Positions 1 to 9,427 of a stretch of DNA of 44,465 bases are shown in pieces. The first letter of the stretch is position 1, and every line of letters begins with the position of its first letter. Location: NCBI RefSeq assembly GCF_019795155.1, contig NZ_JAILYN010000038.1:1-44465 (forward strand). Reading direction: 5' to 3'. The notes beneath the pieces are model-generated. The model was not told where the DNA came from. It made no database searches and was given only the letters and a program-made list of their open reading frames with translations. A program made the position numbers and the translations under genes. The DNA is from Marinobacterium arenosum (GTDB taxonomy: Bacteria > Pseudomonadota > Gammaproteobacteria > Pseudomonadales > Balneatricaceae).

Positions 1-101
1 AGGCACTGCTCGATCAACTCCGGGGAGAGCACTTCAGACAACGAAGCGAATTGGTCGGGAGAAACGCGAGAGATGGCATCCACTGCCTGACTGAAATGCA
101 T
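1..101 (-). CDS. IS4-family transposase, N-terminal fragment (partial at window edge)
   Basis: The minus strand from ATG at 101 encodes about 34 residues up to the window edge. They begin MHFSQAVDAISRVSP and continue with a segment containing LSPELIEQCL. This matches the start of IS4 transposases such as E. coli InsG (MHIGQALDLVSR, then LDPELISRCL), the N-terminal domain that precedes the DDE catalytic core. No catalytic residues are in view, so whether the enzyme is intact cannot be judged. The start codon directly abuts a terminator-like hairpin and T-run (102-137), so translation initiation is probably weak. Confidence 0.8.
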   Translation of the reverse strand, partial: MHFSQAVDAISRVSPDQFASLSEVLSPELIEQC

Positions 102-137
102 AAAAAAATCCGGAACCCTTAACGTGGATTCCGGATT
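102..137 (-). terminator. Terminator-like hairpin abutting the transposase start codon
   Basis: On the minus strand a 9-bp perfect stem (arms 137-129 and 115-107, AATCCGGAA/TTCCGGATT) with a 13-nt loop runs into a T tract (108-102) that ends at the transposase ATG. It lies inside the IS leader and would stop read-through transcription entering from glcB, which is transcribed towards the IS. A role in protecting against impinging transcription is inference. Confidence 0.6.
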
Positions 138-217
138 TTCTCTTGCCTGATCAGCAAGTTAAAGAGCTTAACTGATCGGCATTAGGGCTGTGCCCCGGTT
201 TTTAGTTGCTAGTTGTT

Positions 218-2395
218 TCAGGCGCCGAACTTGGCTTTGGCCTCCAGGCGGCGGCGGTGCAGCACCGGCTCGGTATAGCCGTTCGGCTGGGCGCAGCCTT
301 CGAATACCAGCTCGCAGGCGGCCTGGAAGGCAACGCTGGCGTCGAAATCGGCAGCCATCGGCCGGTATGCCGGGTCGCCTTCGTTCTGGCGGTCGACCAC
401 GGCGGCCATCCGCTGCAGGGTTTCCAGTACTTGCTCGTTGCTGCAGATGCCGTGGTGCAGCCAGTTGGCGATGTGCTGGCTGGAGATCCGCAGGGTGGCA
501 CGGTCCTCCATCAGGCCGACATCGTTGATGTCCGGCACCTTGGAGCAGCCGACGCCCTGGTCGATCCAGCGCACCACGTAGCCGAGGATACCCTGGGCGT
601 TGTTGTCCAGCTCCTGCTGGATCTCTTCGGCCGACCAATTGGGGTTCTCCGCCACCGGAATGGTCAGGATGTCGTCCAGCGATGCACGACCACGGCTGCG
701 CAGCTCCTGCTGGCGGGCGAATACGTCGACCTGATGGTAGTGCAGCGCATGCAGTACAGCAGCGGTCGGTGAGGGCACCCAGGCGGTGTTGGCGCCGGCC
801 TGGGGGTGGCCGATCTTGGCCTGCAGCATGTTGGCCATCTGGTCCGGAATCGGCCACATCCCTTTGCCGATCTGGGCGCGACCGCTGAGGCCGCACTCCA
901 GGCCGATATCAACGTTCCAGTTCTCGTAGGCGTTGATCCAGGCGGCCTGCTTCATATCGCCCTTACGGATCATCGGGCCGGCTTCCATCGAGGTGTGGAT
1001 CTCGTCGCCGGTCCGGTCGAGGAAGCCGGTGTTGATAAACACCACCCGCTCCTTGGCGGCACGGATACACTCCTTCAGGTTCACCGTGGTGCGGCGCTCC
1101 TCGTCCATGATCCCCATTTTCAGCGTAAAGCGCGCCAGGCCCAGGGCGTCTTCAACCCGGCCGAACAGTTCGTTGGCGAAGGCGACCTCTTCCGGGCCGT
1201 GCATCTTCGGCTTCACAATATAGATAGAGCCGGTGGTGGTGTTGCTGAACGGGCTGTTGCCCTTCAGGTCGTGGACCGAGATCAGCGTGGTAACCAGGGC
1301 GTCCATGATCCCTTCCGGCACTTCGTTACCGTCCCGGTCCAGGATCGCGCCGTTGGTCATCAGGTGACCGACGTTGCGCACGAACATCAGGCTACGGCCT
1401 TTCAGCGACAGGCTGGAGCCATCCAGTGCGCTGTACTCGCGGTCGGCGTTGATTCGACGGGTGAAGGTCTGGCCGCCTTTGCTGACCTCTTCGGTCAGGT
1501 CGCCCTTCATCAGGCCGAGCCAGTTACGGTAGACCAGCACCTTGTCGTCGGCATCGACCGCGGCCACCGAGTCCTCGCAGTCCATGATGGTGGTCAGCGC
1601 CGCTTCCAGCAGCAGGTCGCTGATGCCGGCGGCATCGCTCTGGCCGATCTGGCTGGTGCGGTCGATCTGGATCTCGATATGCAGGCCGTTGTGCTTCAAC
1701 AGCACCGCCGACGGGTTGCCGGCTTCGCCCCGATAGCCGATCAGCTGACTGGCGTCGGCCAGGCTGGTTTCACTGCCGTCGCGCAGCACCACCTGCAGCT
1801 TGCCATCCTTGATGCTGTAGCCGGCGGAGTCCTTGTGAGAACCGTCCGCCAACGCCGCGGCCTGGTCGAGGAATTCACGGGCAAATTCGATCACCTTGGC
1901 ACCGCGGGCCGGGTTGTAGCCGGCACCTTTTTCCGCGCCGCCGGTTTCGGCGATCGCATCGGTGCCGTACAGCGCGTCATACAGGCTGCCCCAGCGCGCG
2001 TTGGCGGCATTCAGCGCGAAACGGGAGTTCATCACCGGCACCACCAACTGCGGGCCGGCCATGGTGGCCATTTCGGGATCGACATTATTGGTGCTGGCGG
2101 TGAACGGGTCGCCTTCCGGCAGCAGGTAACCGATCTGCTGCAGGAAATCTTTATAGCTGGCGAAATCGAACGGTTGGCCGTTGCGCTCCTTATGCCAGGC
2201 GTCGATCTGGGCCTGCAGCTGGTCGCGCTTGCTCAGCAGCTCGCGGTTGCGCGGTGCCAGGTCGTGAACGATGGCGTCGAACGCGGACCAGTACTGGTCG
2301 CTGCTGACACCGGTACCCGGCAGCGCTTCGTTGTTGATGAAATCGTAGAGAACCTGTGCAACCTGCAGGTCGCCGGTCTGTACCCTTTGGCTCAT
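218..2395 (-). CDS. glcB: Malate synthase G
   Basis: This 725-residue protein matches the length and sequence of the monomeric G isoform (E. coli GlcB is 723). It condenses glyoxylate with acetyl-CoA to malate, feeding C2 carbon from glycolate, acetate or purine breakdown into the TCA cycle in the cytoplasm. Visible family segments include the glyoxylate/Mg-site region ([14 protein letters not shown] near residue 340), the stretch [17 protein letters not shown] near 430, and the C-terminal region with the basic tail after [17 protein letters not shown]. The gene stands alone: no glycolate oxidase genes and no isocitrate lyase are in the window. An IS4-type element has landed 33 bp past its stop. 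The short upstream region (2396-2625) shows no clear promoter or operator to me. Confidence 0.97.
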   Translation of the reverse strand: MSQRVQTGDLQVAQVLYDFINNEALPGTGVSSDQYWSAFDAIVHDLAPRNRELLSKRDQLQAQIDAWHKERNGQPFDFASYKDFLQQIGYLLPEGDPFTASTNNVDPEMATMAGPQLVVPVMNSRFALNAANARWGSLYDALYGTDAIAETGGAEKGAGYNPARGAKVIEFAREFLDQAAALADGSHKDSAGYSIKDGKLQVVLRDGSETSLADASQLIGYRGEAGNPSAVLLKHNGLHIEIQIDRTSQIGQSDAAGISDLLLEAALTTIMDCEDSVAAVDADDKVLVYRNWLGLMKGDLTEEVSKGGQTFTRRINADREYSALDGSSLSLKGRSLMFVRNVGHLMTNGAILDRDGNEVPEGIMDALVTTLISVHDLKGNSPFSNTTTGSIYIVKPKMHGPEEVAFANELFGRVEDALGLARFTLKMGIMDEERRTTVNLKECIRAAKERVVFINTGFLDRTGDEIHTSMEAGPMIRKGDMKQAAWINAYENWNVDIGLECGLSGRAQIGKGMWPIPDQMANMLQAKIGHPQAGANTAWVPSPTAAVLHALHYHQVDVFARQQELRSRGRASLDDILTIPVAENPNWSAEEIQQELDNNAQGILGYVVRWIDQGVGCSKVPDINDVGLMEDRATLRISSQHIANWLHHGICSNEQVLETLQRMAAVVDRQNEGDPAYRPMAADFDASVAFQAACELVFEGCAQPNGYTEPVLHRRRLEAKAKFGA

Positions 2396-2584
2396 AGTGA
2401 TATGCCTCTGTTATAAATGCCCGGCTTCCGGCGTGAGGCAACCGGAAGCTGATTATTTTTAGCGTATCCGCGGACGGATTTGTGCTATGCAACAGTAACC
2501 AAAATGACCGGCACTGTCGCCCTATCCGCGCCTAAAGTATGAAGCGGATCCGGTAAAGGGAGGAGGCGGGAAACAGGCTCTGGT

Positions 2585-2609
2585 GGGCCCGGGGAGAGCC
2601 CCCGGGCCG
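2585..2609. terminator. GC-rich hairpin between the membrane-protein gene and glcB
   Basis: Arms GGCCCGGGG (2586-2594) and CCCCGGGCC (2600-2608) form a 9-bp perfect stem with a 5-nt loop, 17 bases past the stop of the DUF4870-like gene. There is no T tract on either strand, so it may be a pause or RNA-stability hairpin, not a classical intrinsic terminator. Confidence 0.4.
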
Positions 2610-2625
2610 CCGTGAATACGACCGC

Positions 2626-3015
2626 TTAGACCAGCCAGCTGGCCGGGTTGCTGACCGGTTGGCCGGCGGAGGCCAGTTTCAGCCCCTTGATGGCGCGCCA
2701 GATGAACCAGATGGTGATCAGCAGGTAGGGCAGCATGCCGAGCAGCGGGATCAGCAGCAGCGGCGCGCAGACCAGCGAGTAGAGCAGCCCGATCCAGAAG
2801 GTGCGGATCTGGTACCGGAAATGGCTTTCCTCGATGCCGCCGTTGTTTTCCCGGTAGACGTAGGCCATCACCAGGCCGACCAGGCCGGTGATCCCCAGCA
2901 GTAGTGAGGCGAGGTAGAGGACGTAGATCAGTTTAACCTGACCGGTCTTGTCCTTGCTGATGTCGGTAATGTCGTTCACGTTGAATAGACTCCCTGTCGA
3001 TGGTTGCTCGGTCAT
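2626..3015 (-). CDS. Small integral membrane protein, DUF4870-like
   Basis: This is a 129-residue protein. A soluble N-terminus of about 25 residues precedes three hydrophobic segments: roughly 29-50 (LIYVLYLASLLLGITGLVGLV), 73-92, and 94-109. Between the first two lies EESHFRYQIRTFWIGLL. A short loop with a conserved HFRYQ-type motif and three helices is the pattern of the DUF4870/YuiC-like small membrane proteins, often annotated only as hypothetical. Its function is unknown. It is transcribed in the same direction as the mechanosensitive channel gene upstream, with a 31-nt gap, so the two may share a transcript. Confidence 0.75.
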   Translation of the reverse strand: MTEQPSTGSLFNVNDITDISKDKTGQVKLIYVLYLASLLLGITGLVGLVMAYVYRENNGGIEESHFRYQIRTFWIGLLYSLVCAPLLLIPLLGMLPYLLITIWFIWRAIKGLKLASAGQPVSNPASWLV

Positions 3016-3046
3016 TCAGTATATCCAGTATCTGATCTCCCGGCGG

Positions 3047-6000
3047 TTACTTTTTCGTTGCCCGGTGCAGGTGCACGTCCAGCTGGCGGAAGGCGATATC
3101 GATCTTGTGGGCCTTGAAGGCACTATCGATAGCGCCGTTCAGCTCGTGAGTCACCTGTAGCCGGTCCGCCATGGCGCTGACATAGATCCGCAGCTCGAAA
3201 TTCAGGGTGCTGTCACCAAAGCCGAGGAAATAAGCTTCCGGCGCCGGCTCTGGCAATACCCGCGGATTACCGGCGGCACTCTGCAGCAACAACTGGTGCG
3301 CCAGCTCGGTATCCGAGCCGTAGGCCAGGCCGACCGGGATCACCACCCGGGTGATCGCATCACTGAGTGACCAGTTGACCAGCTGGTCGGTGATAAAGGT
3401 CTTGTTCGGGATGATCACCTCCTTGCGGTCCCAGTCGACGATGGTGGTGGCGCGGATCTGGATCCGCGTTACGGTGCCGGTCAGGCCGCCGATGGTCACC
3501 GTATCGCCGATCCGCACCGGTTTCTCGAACAGGATGATCAGGCCGGAGACGAAGTTGGCGACCACCTCCTGCAAACCGAAGCCGAGACCGACGCTGAGTG
3601 CGGCAACCAGCCACTGCAGCTTCTCCCAGGCCACGCCGAGCTGGCTGAAACCGCTCAGGATGCCGACCAGGATCAGCAGGTATTTGACCAGCGAGGTGAT
3701 CGCATAGCCGCTGCCCGGCGCCAGCGGCAGGTGTCGCAGGATCAGCAGTTCCAGCAGACCGGGCAGGTTGTAGGCCGCCAGCAGGCTCATCGCCAGTACC
3801 AGCGCGGCAAACAGCAGGTCCTGTAGTGAGATCGCCTCCAGCACTGTGCCTTCGGCGGTGCTGATACTGCTGGACCAGAGTTCGACGTTGTCCAGCACGT
3901 CCAGTGTCGGCAGCATGTCACCCAGTACCAGCCAGAGCAGACTGAACAGCAGCAACACCGCCGCCGCTTTCAGCAGCATCAATGCCTGGTCGGAGATGGT
4001 CTGCAGGTCCAGGTAGTTCTCCTCAAGCGGCGGCTCCTCTTCGTTCTTCTCGCGGGCAGCCAGGATTTCGGCACGGCGGGCCAGCGCACGGCTGAACGCC
4101 AGCTTGCGCTCCTCTACCAACAACCAGCGACGGCCCAGCCGATAGAGCAGGAACACGCCGAACAGCAGGGCCAGCGCGTCGAACAGCAGCCGGGTCAGCA
4201 CCCCGGCGGTGAACAGGTAGCCCCACAGCGCCAGCGCGATCATCGCCAGCTGGAAAAGCGCCAGCATGCTGAGCCAGACCTTGGCCCGTTTCCACCAGGC
4301 ATCGCCGCGGCTGAGCTGGTTGATAGCCGGTGCCACTCGCCACAGGTCGAGCCAGAACAGCAGCAGCAGGCCGAACAGTACGATCAGCAGCAACCGACCG
4401 ATGCCGTAGCGCAGCTCACCCAGGCCGATCTGATCGATCAGCAGCAGGGCGCTTAATAGCGGTATCGCCAGCAGCACTATGCTGACGACTCGGCGGCGCA
4501 GCAGTGTGGCCAGGTTGGCCGGCACGCCGAAGTGGGCGCTGAACAGGCCATCCGGTACGCGCAGCCAGATATGCAGGGTATGGCCCAGCCACAGCAGCAG
4601 CGCGGAGGCCTGTAGCGCGTTGCGCAGGGCGTCAGCGTCGGTATAGGCCGGATTCACGCCATAACGCGACAGCGCCCACAGCAGCGCCGGCAACGGCAGA
4701 GCGATCAGCGGCGCGAAGGTCAGCAGGGCCAGGGTATGGCTGATCCTGTCGTGGCGTACATTGCCGATCTGCTGGTGCCAAAGCCGCTGGCGGGTGCGCT
4801 TGTAGCGGGCCAACTGCCAGGACAGCAGTGCCAACAGCAGGATGCCGCCGAGACAGGCAGCCAGGGGGGCGTGCCAGCGTAGCGGGGCGCTGGCCAGTGC
4901 TTCGTGGCCGTGCTGCAGCAATAGACGGAGGTTATCGGCGACGGCCGCCGGCCAGTCCAGGCCGATGGTGGCCACGCTCGGCACCCAGAGCAGGTGGCGG
5001 TTGAGCAACTCGCGGCTGCTGCGGGTTTGTTCGTTGAACTGCTGCTGGACCGCCAACAGCTGGGAGAGTTCGTTGATCTGCTGCTGGCGGGCGTCCAGTA
5101 GCCGGGTGCGCAGCGCCTGGCGGTCGCGCATCAGCTCCAGGTATTGCTGGCGTTGACTGCTGCTGAGTTCGGTACCGGGGATGATCGGCTGGCCCGCCAG
5201 GTCGGTCTGCAGCTGTGTTGCCTGCTGGCTCATCTCCAGGTTGCGCAGCCGCAGGTTGTTGATCTGGCCGAGTGTGGTGCGGGTGTCGATCGGCTGGGTC
5301 AGCCGCAGGATCAGGCGGCGAAGATCGCTGCCGATATAGCCGATATTCAACTCCAGCTGCTGCTGGATGTTACGGTAGTTGTCGCCCAGCTTGGTCAGTT
5401 GCTCGTTCAGCGTGGCGCGGCTTTGGCGCGGCCCTTCGCTGGCGACGATCGCTTCGCGTAGCTGCTGGCTGAGCAGCTGGTTCTGCTGGCGTGCTTCGCT
5501 CAGCAACGGGTGTTCATCCGATGCCGGGCCGCTTTCCAGCGCACTGATCGCCTGCTCGGCTTCCTGCCGGCGGCGCCGTTGGATGTTGTCCTCGATCTGG
5601 CCGAGCCGCTCCTGCTTGCTGTCGATCTGGCGGCGCAGCAGGCGCAGGTTCAGGTCGGCCAGCTCGCGTCGGCCCGGCAGTGCCAGCAGCTCCAGCTCCA
5701 GGGCTTGGATCTGTGCGGTGCGCTCGCTGAACAAGGCGTTATGCAGTAGCTGGACCGCTTCGCTGTCACGGCCTTTGACGGCGGATGACGGTGTGCTCGG
5801 CGTCACCGGTTGGCGTTGTTGGCGCAACTGGGCCAGCTGTTCCTGCAGACTGACCTGGCGTTGGTCGCTCTGCTGCAGCTGCTGTTCCAACAGCATCGCT
5901 TCACGCTCCAATTCCAGTAGCTCGGCCTTGCCTAGAGTCAGCTGCTGTTCCAGCACGGCCAGCTCGATAGCGCTGAAATCGGTTGGCTCAGGTTCGGCAC

Positions 6001-6292
6001 CGGGCTCGGCCAGTTGCTGCTGCAGGCGTTGGGTTTGGTCCGGTAGTCGCTCGATCAGCTGGCGGGTTTGCAGCGCCTTGGCTTCGTACTTCTGGGCGTT
6101 TTGCAGGGCGTTGATCGCCTGCTGATAGTTGTCGCGCAGCGGCTGCAGGGACGGCTCTTCCGGGTCCAGCCGGCTGAGCTGCTCGCGGGCGGCCTTCAGC
6201 TCGTCGTCGATATCGGCCTGGACGAGCGGGGCCCACAGCAGTTGGACCAGCAGCAACAACAGTATCAGCGGGGCGAGTGGCGATAGCTTCAT
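3047..6292 (-). CDS. Large MscS-family mechanosensitive channel (MscK/MscM type)
   Basis: At 1081 residues this is close to E. coli MscK (1120) and MscM (1107). Residues 1-26 form a signal peptide (hydrophobic LILLLLLVQLLW ending in VQA). Residues 27-430 are rich in Gln, Leu and Arg with heptad character, the periplasmic porin-like coiled region. A block of about eight transmembrane helices covers roughly 470-800. The MscS core follows from about 820 to 1075, with the pore-helix pattern LVAALSVGLGFGLQEVVANF and the beta-domain motif GDTVTIGGLTGTVTRI. It should sit in the inner membrane and open under hypo-osmotic tension. No partner genes suggest a special ion specificity. The MscS core is certain; which of the two large subtypes it represents is not. 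Confidence 0.9.
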   Translation of the reverse strand: MKLSPLAPLILLLLLVQLLWAPLVQADIDDELKAAREQLSRLDPEEPSLQPLRDNYQQAINALQNAQKYEAKALQTRQLIERLPDQTQRLQQQLAEPGAEPEPTDFSAIELAVLEQQLTLGKAELLELEREAMLLEQQLQQSDQRQVSLQEQLAQLRQQRQPVTPSTPSSAVKGRDSEAVQLLHNALFSERTAQIQALELELLALPGRRELADLNLRLLRRQIDSKQERLGQIEDNIQRRRRQEAEQAISALESGPASDEHPLLSEARQQNQLLSQQLREAIVASEGPRQSRATLNEQLTKLGDNYRNIQQQLELNIGYIGSDLRRLILRLTQPIDTRTTLGQINNLRLRNLEMSQQATQLQTDLAGQPIIPGTELSSSQRQQYLELMRDRQALRTRLLDARQQQINELSQLLAVQQQFNEQTRSSRELLNRHLLWVPSVATIGLDWPAAVADNLRLLLQHGHEALASAPLRWHAPLAACLGGILLLALLSWQLARYKRTRQRLWHQQIGNVRHDRISHTLALLTFAPLIALPLPALLWALSRYGVNPAYTDADALRNALQASALLLWLGHTLHIWLRVPDGLFSAHFGVPANLATLLRRRVVSIVLLAIPLLSALLLIDQIGLGELRYGIGRLLLIVLFGLLLLFWLDLWRVAPAINQLSRGDAWWKRAKVWLSMLALFQLAMIALALWGYLFTAGVLTRLLFDALALLFGVFLLYRLGRRWLLVEERKLAFSRALARRAEILAAREKNEEEPPLEENYLDLQTISDQALMLLKAAAVLLLFSLLWLVLGDMLPTLDVLDNVELWSSSISTAEGTVLEAISLQDLLFAALVLAMSLLAAYNLPGLLELLILRHLPLAPGSGYAITSLVKYLLILVGILSGFSQLGVAWEKLQWLVAALSVGLGFGLQEVVANFVSGLIILFEKPVRIGDTVTIGGLTGTVTRIQIRATTIVDWDRKEVIIPNKTFITDQLVNWSLSDAITRVVIPVGLAYGSDTELAHQLLLQSAAGNPRVLPEPAPEAYFLGFGDSTLNFELRIYVSAMADRLQVTHELNGAIDSAFKAHKIDIAFRQLDVHLHRATKK

Positions 6293-6353
6293 AGTGGCCT
6301 AAAGGTGGCAATACCTGGCTGAATCCTGCCTGAGCGGAGGGGGCGGGCTGAGA

Positions 6354-6773
6354 CTAGTCGAGTTGGCCACGGACATGGTCCGGCAGCGGTACCGATTTGC
6401 CGGTCTGATGATCCATCCAGACGATCTTGGCATAGCCCTCGCTGACCTTCTGGCCGCCTTGGGCTTCGCTGAAGATCTCGTAGGTCGACATGAAGCTGCT
6501 GCGGCCCGGTTCACTGCCGTAGCAGTGGATCGTGACGGTATCCGGGTAGATCAGCGGGCGCAGGAAAGTGCAGCCGACGTTGATGATCACCGGTGCCAGA
6601 CGGCTGCCCTCCAGCTGCACATCCATCGCTGCCAGCATCTGGCAGCGGGCTTCCTCCAGATAGCGCATATACATCGCGTTATTGACGTGGCCGTAGGCAT
6701 CCATATCCCCCCAACGAAGCGGTAGCACACAGCTATGCAGCAGTTTGCGATCGGTGTTCTGAGGATGGCTCAT
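6354..6773 (-). CDS. Acyl-CoA thioesterase, hotdog fold (4HBT family)
   Basis: This 139-residue protein has the diagnostic N-terminal motif of the 4-hydroxybenzoyl-CoA thioesterase/YbgC family, RWGDMDAYGHVNNAMYMRYL at about residues 20-39, in which the Asp is the expected catalytic residue. A single hotdog domain fills the chain. It probably hydrolyses an acyl-CoA thioester in the cytoplasm; the substrate cannot be read from the sequence. It starts at an ATG complementary to 6771-6773 and lies 61 nt upstream of the channel gene on the same strand. No pathway genes are adjacent, so a general acyl-CoA housekeeping role is the most cautious reading. Confidence 0.9.
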   Translation of the reverse strand: MSHPQNTDRKLLHSCVLPLRWGDMDAYGHVNNAMYMRYLEEARCQMLAAMDVQLEGSRLAPVIINVGCTFLRPLIYPDTVTIHCYGSEPGRSSFMSTYEIFSEAQGGQKVSEGYAKIVWMDHQTGKSVPLPDHVRGQLD

Positions 6774-6898
6774 AGCGGACTCCAGGCTTGGCGAACCGTC
6801 AACATACGGTTTTTTAGCAAAGTTGGAAAGCGTCGCCGGAGCTTTTGGCTACAGTAGTAGCATTGTTGTCGCTCGGTCAGCCGACAGGGGGTGAGCAG

Positions 6899-7864
6899 GT
6901 GTCTTTTAATCCGCAGTCGCTAGCCGGTCTGATACCCGAATTTGACTGTGCGCCGTGCCATCCGGCTGCGGCCCTGCAGCCGTACTGCCGGCACTATCGG
7001 CTGGATCGGTTGCAGCCGCTTGGCGAGCATCGGCTCGGGCTGCTCGACTGTCATGGCAGTCGGCTCTGCGTGCAGCTGTTTTCGCCATTGCAGCCGGCGA
7101 TCGGCTGCGCCCTGGTGGTGCACGGCTATATGGAGCACACAGGCCTCTACCAACCGTTGATCGCCGCACTGCTGGGACATCGCTTCCGGGTGCTCTGTTA
7201 CGACCTGCCCGGCCATGGCCTGTCCGAGGGGCCACGCTACTGGATTGACGACTTCTCCCGCTATGGCTGTCAGCTCGGTGAGCTGATCCAGCGGTTGCAG
7301 GAGCGTCTGTCCGGGCCTGGCTACCTGATCGGTTTCAGTACCGGTGCGGCGGTGGTCATCATGCAGCAGCTGCTGCTTGGCGATACCGGCCGATGGCCCC
7401 TGGCGCGGCGGATCCTGCTGGCGCCGCTGATCCGGCCCGCACAGTGGCGCTCGATTCGCACCAAGTATCACTGCTTGAAGTACCTGCTGCGGACGGTGGC
7501 GCGCTTCTACAGCGTCAACAGCCACGATGCCCGTTACCTGCATTTCGTCCGCGAGCAGGATCCCTTGCAGCACAACCGGATTCCGGTGGACTGGATCGCG
7601 GCGATGCTGGCGTGGGAGCGCCGGGTCGAGCTGGCCGGGCCGTTGCCGGGCGAGGTGCTGGTTGTGCAGGGGCTGGAGGATGGCACGGTGGACTGGCCGC
7701 ATAACCTGGCGGTGTTGAGTCGGCTCTATCCGGCCTGCCGGGTCGCGCTGATTGAGGGGGCCCGCCACCAGCTGATCAACGAGAGCCCGCCGTACCAACA
7801 GCGGCTGTTCAAGATCCTGCAGGGCGCGATGCGGCCGGAGCACAACGCGCTGGCACTGCATTGA
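6899..7864 (+). CDS. Alpha/beta hydrolase, lysophospholipase-like
   Basis: From a GTG at 6899 this encodes 321 residues. I prefer that start to a TTG at 6845 because a G-rich ribosome-binding site (GGGGGTGA) lies just upstream and the family begins here. The oxyanion region VVHGYMEHTGLYQ, the strand YDLPGHGLSEGP, the nucleophile elbow GFSTG (Ser), an acidic residue in VVQGLEDGTVDW and the late His in GARHQLINE form the expected catalytic triad of serine hydrolases such as monoacylglycerol lipase or lysophospholipase PldB. There is no signal peptide, so it is probably cytoplasmic. It converges on serA across a shared terminator. The substrate is not inferable. Confidence 0.87.
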   Translation: MSFNPQSLAGLIPEFDCAPCHPAAALQPYCRHYRLDRLQPLGEHRLGLLDCHGSRLCVQLFSPLQPAIGCALVVHGYMEHTGLYQPLIAALLGHRFRVLCYDLPGHGLSEGPRYWIDDFSRYGCQLGELIQRLQERLSGPGYLIGFSTGAAVVIMQQLLLGDTGRWPLARRILLAPLIRPAQWRSIRTKYHCLKYLLRTVARFYSVNSHDARYLHFVREQDPLQHNRIPVDWIAAMLAWERRVELAGPLPGEVLVVQGLEDGTVDWPHNLAVLSRLYPACRVALIEGARHQLINESPPYQQRLFKILQGAMRPEHNALALH

Positions 7865-7885
7865 GCGGGGCCATTAAGAAACAAA

Positions 7886-7910
7886 AAAAGCGGCTCAGGG
7901 AGCCGCTTTT
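7886..7910. terminator. Bidirectional intrinsic terminator between hydrolase and serA
   Basis: AAAAGCGGCT (7886-7895), a 5-nt loop and AGCCGCTTTT (7901-7910) form a 10-bp perfect stem flanked by A and T runs. It lies between two convergent genes and can serve both. Confidence 0.85.
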
Positions 7911-7930
7911 CATGTCAGTCGGGAGAGCCG

Positions 7931-9163
7931 TTAGAACAGGCGACGGCAGCGGATGGTGCCTTTGATCTGTTTCAGCTTCTCCAGGGCCAGTTCCGAGTAG
8001 TCGGCATCGACGTCGATTACCACGTAACCGATCTTGTCGTTGGTCTGCAGGTACTGACCGGAGATGTTGATGTCGTTCTCCGAGAACACGGTGTTGATCG
8101 CGGTCAGCACGCCCGGTACGTTCTGGTGGACGTGTAGCAGACGGTGCACGTGCGGGTGCTCCGGCAGTGCCACTTCCGGGAAGTTGACGGAGGTGATGGA
8201 GGAACCGTTGTCGCTGTACTTGGCCAGCTTCTCGGCGACTTCGTACCCGATGTTTTCCTGCGCTTCCATGGTGGAACCGCCGACGTGCGGGGTCAGGATC
8301 ACGTTGTCGAACTCACGCAGCGGCGAGACGAACTCGTCGGCGTTAGTGCGCGGTTCTACCGGGAACACGTCGACCGCTGCACCCAGCAGCTTGCCGGAGG
8401 CCAGTGCCTTGCACAGTTCGTCGATCACCACCACGGTACCGCGGGCGGCGTTGATGAAGATCGAGCCATCCTTCATCTGGGCGAACTGTTCGGCGCCCAT
8501 CATATCCTTGGTGGAAGCGGTTTCCGGTACGTGCAGCGAGATGATGTCGCACATCCCCAGCAGTTCCGGCAGCGAGCCGATCTGGGTCGCGTTCCCGAGC
8601 GGCAGCTTGGTGATCACGTCGTAGAAGTAGACCTCCATACCGAGCGATTCGGCCAGCACGCTCAGCTGGGAGCCGATGCTGCCGTAGCCGACGATACCCA
8701 GCTTCTTGCCGCGGATCTCGTAGGAGTTCTTGGCGGATTTCTGCCACTCGCCACGGTGTGCCTTGGCGTTTTTCTCAGCCACGCCACGCAGCAGGATGAT
8801 CGCTTCGGCCAGCACCAGCTCGGCCACCGAACGGGTGTTGGAGTAAGGCGCGTTGAACACCGCCACGCCGCGCTCGGTAGCGGCCTGCAGGTTGACCTGG
8901 TTGGTGCCGATGCAGAAACAGCCTACGGCGACCAGTTTCTTGGCGGCTTCGAACACCTTTTCAGTCAGTTGCGTACGGGAGCGGATACCGATGAAGTGGG
9001 CATCCTGAATCGACTCCAGCAGCTGCTCTTCCGGCAGCGAACCGGTATGGAACTCGATATTGGTATAGCCGTGCGCGTTCAGCGTGTCGATCGCAGACTG
9101 ATGCACGCCCTCCAGCAGCAAGATCTTGATCTTGCTCTTATCCAGGGAAGTCTGTTGGCTCAT
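7931..9163 (-). CDS. serA: D-3-phosphoglycerate dehydrogenase
   Basis: This 410-residue protein matches E. coli SerA (410). It oxidises 3-phosphoglycerate with NAD to 3-phosphohydroxypyruvate, the first step of serine synthesis. The Rossmann motif KKLGIVGYGSIGSQLS is at about residues 151-166. The substrate and catalytic region includes INAARGTVV and the active His in ILTPHVGGSTMEAQENIG. The C-terminus from about residue 330 is an ACT domain (VPGVLTAINTVFSENDINI), which in this class binds serine for feedback inhibition. It is monocistronic, with 264 bp of non-coding DNA upstream. Confidence 0.97.
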   Translation of the reverse strand: MSQQTSLDKSKIKILLLEGVHQSAIDTLNAHGYTNIEFHTGSLPEEQLLESIQDAHFIGIRSRTQLTEKVFEAAKKLVAVGCFCIGTNQVNLQAATERGVAVFNAPYSNTRSVAELVLAEAIILLRGVAEKNAKAHRGEWQKSAKNSYEIRGKKLGIVGYGSIGSQLSVLAESLGMEVYFYDVITKLPLGNATQIGSLPELLGMCDIISLHVPETASTKDMMGAEQFAQMKDGSIFINAARGTVVVIDELCKALASGKLLGAAVDVFPVEPRTNADEFVSPLREFDNVILTPHVGGSTMEAQENIGYEVAEKLAKYSDNGSSITSVNFPEVALPEHPHVHRLLHVHQNVPGVLTAINTVFSENDINISGQYLQTNDKIGYVVIDVDADYSELALEKLKQIKGTIRCRRLF

Positions 9164-9387
9164 TTCTCGAACTCTGTTCTCTGTTTACCGGCAGCAGAGC
9201 CGCCGGTGCAATCGGCGAAAATTGGGCGCTTATGTTAGCACAGGCCAATATGAATAGGTCGCGGGTCCTAGACTAATTGGTGGAAAGTTATTCAACTTAG
9301 CGTGAATGAAGCTACCGATCGGGGGTGGCCCAGTGCTGTTCGGGGGACGGTTATTGAGTGTAGCAGGGGCAGGGCGGCAGGGGTTAT

Positions 9388-9416
9388 GGCCGCCCAGCGG
9401 TAAACCCCGGGCGGCC
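9388..9416 (-). terminator. Hairpin downstream of ppnP
   Basis: Arms GGCCGCCC (9388-9395) and GGGCGGCC (9409-9416) form an 8-bp perfect stem with a 13-nt loop, 12 bases past the ppnP stop. The T tract is missing, so terminator function is uncertain. Confidence 0.35.
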
Positions 9417-9427
9417 TGGCTGCAAAA

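Larger units (their letters stand above)
1..184 (-). mobile_element. IS4-family insertion sequence, truncated by window edge
   Basis: Reading the minus strand, the element begins at 184 with TAATGCCGATCAGTTAAG (positions 184 to 167), which I recognise as the terminal inverted repeat of the IS4 group. It is followed by a leader with a strong hairpin and then a transposase start at 101. The rest of the element, including the other inverted repeat and the target duplication, lies left of the window. The element end is 33 bp from the stop codon of malate synthase G, so the insertion sits just downstream of that gene and leaves it intact. IS4-group membership rests on the repeat and the transposase N-terminus; no full-length comparison was possible. 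Confidence 0.85.

Noticed and set aside
806-2416. Long plus-strand open frame (536 codons) opposite malate synthase G
   Set aside because: It is antisense to a certain gene, has no recognisable domain and is rich in the residues expected from reverse-complemented GC-rich codons.
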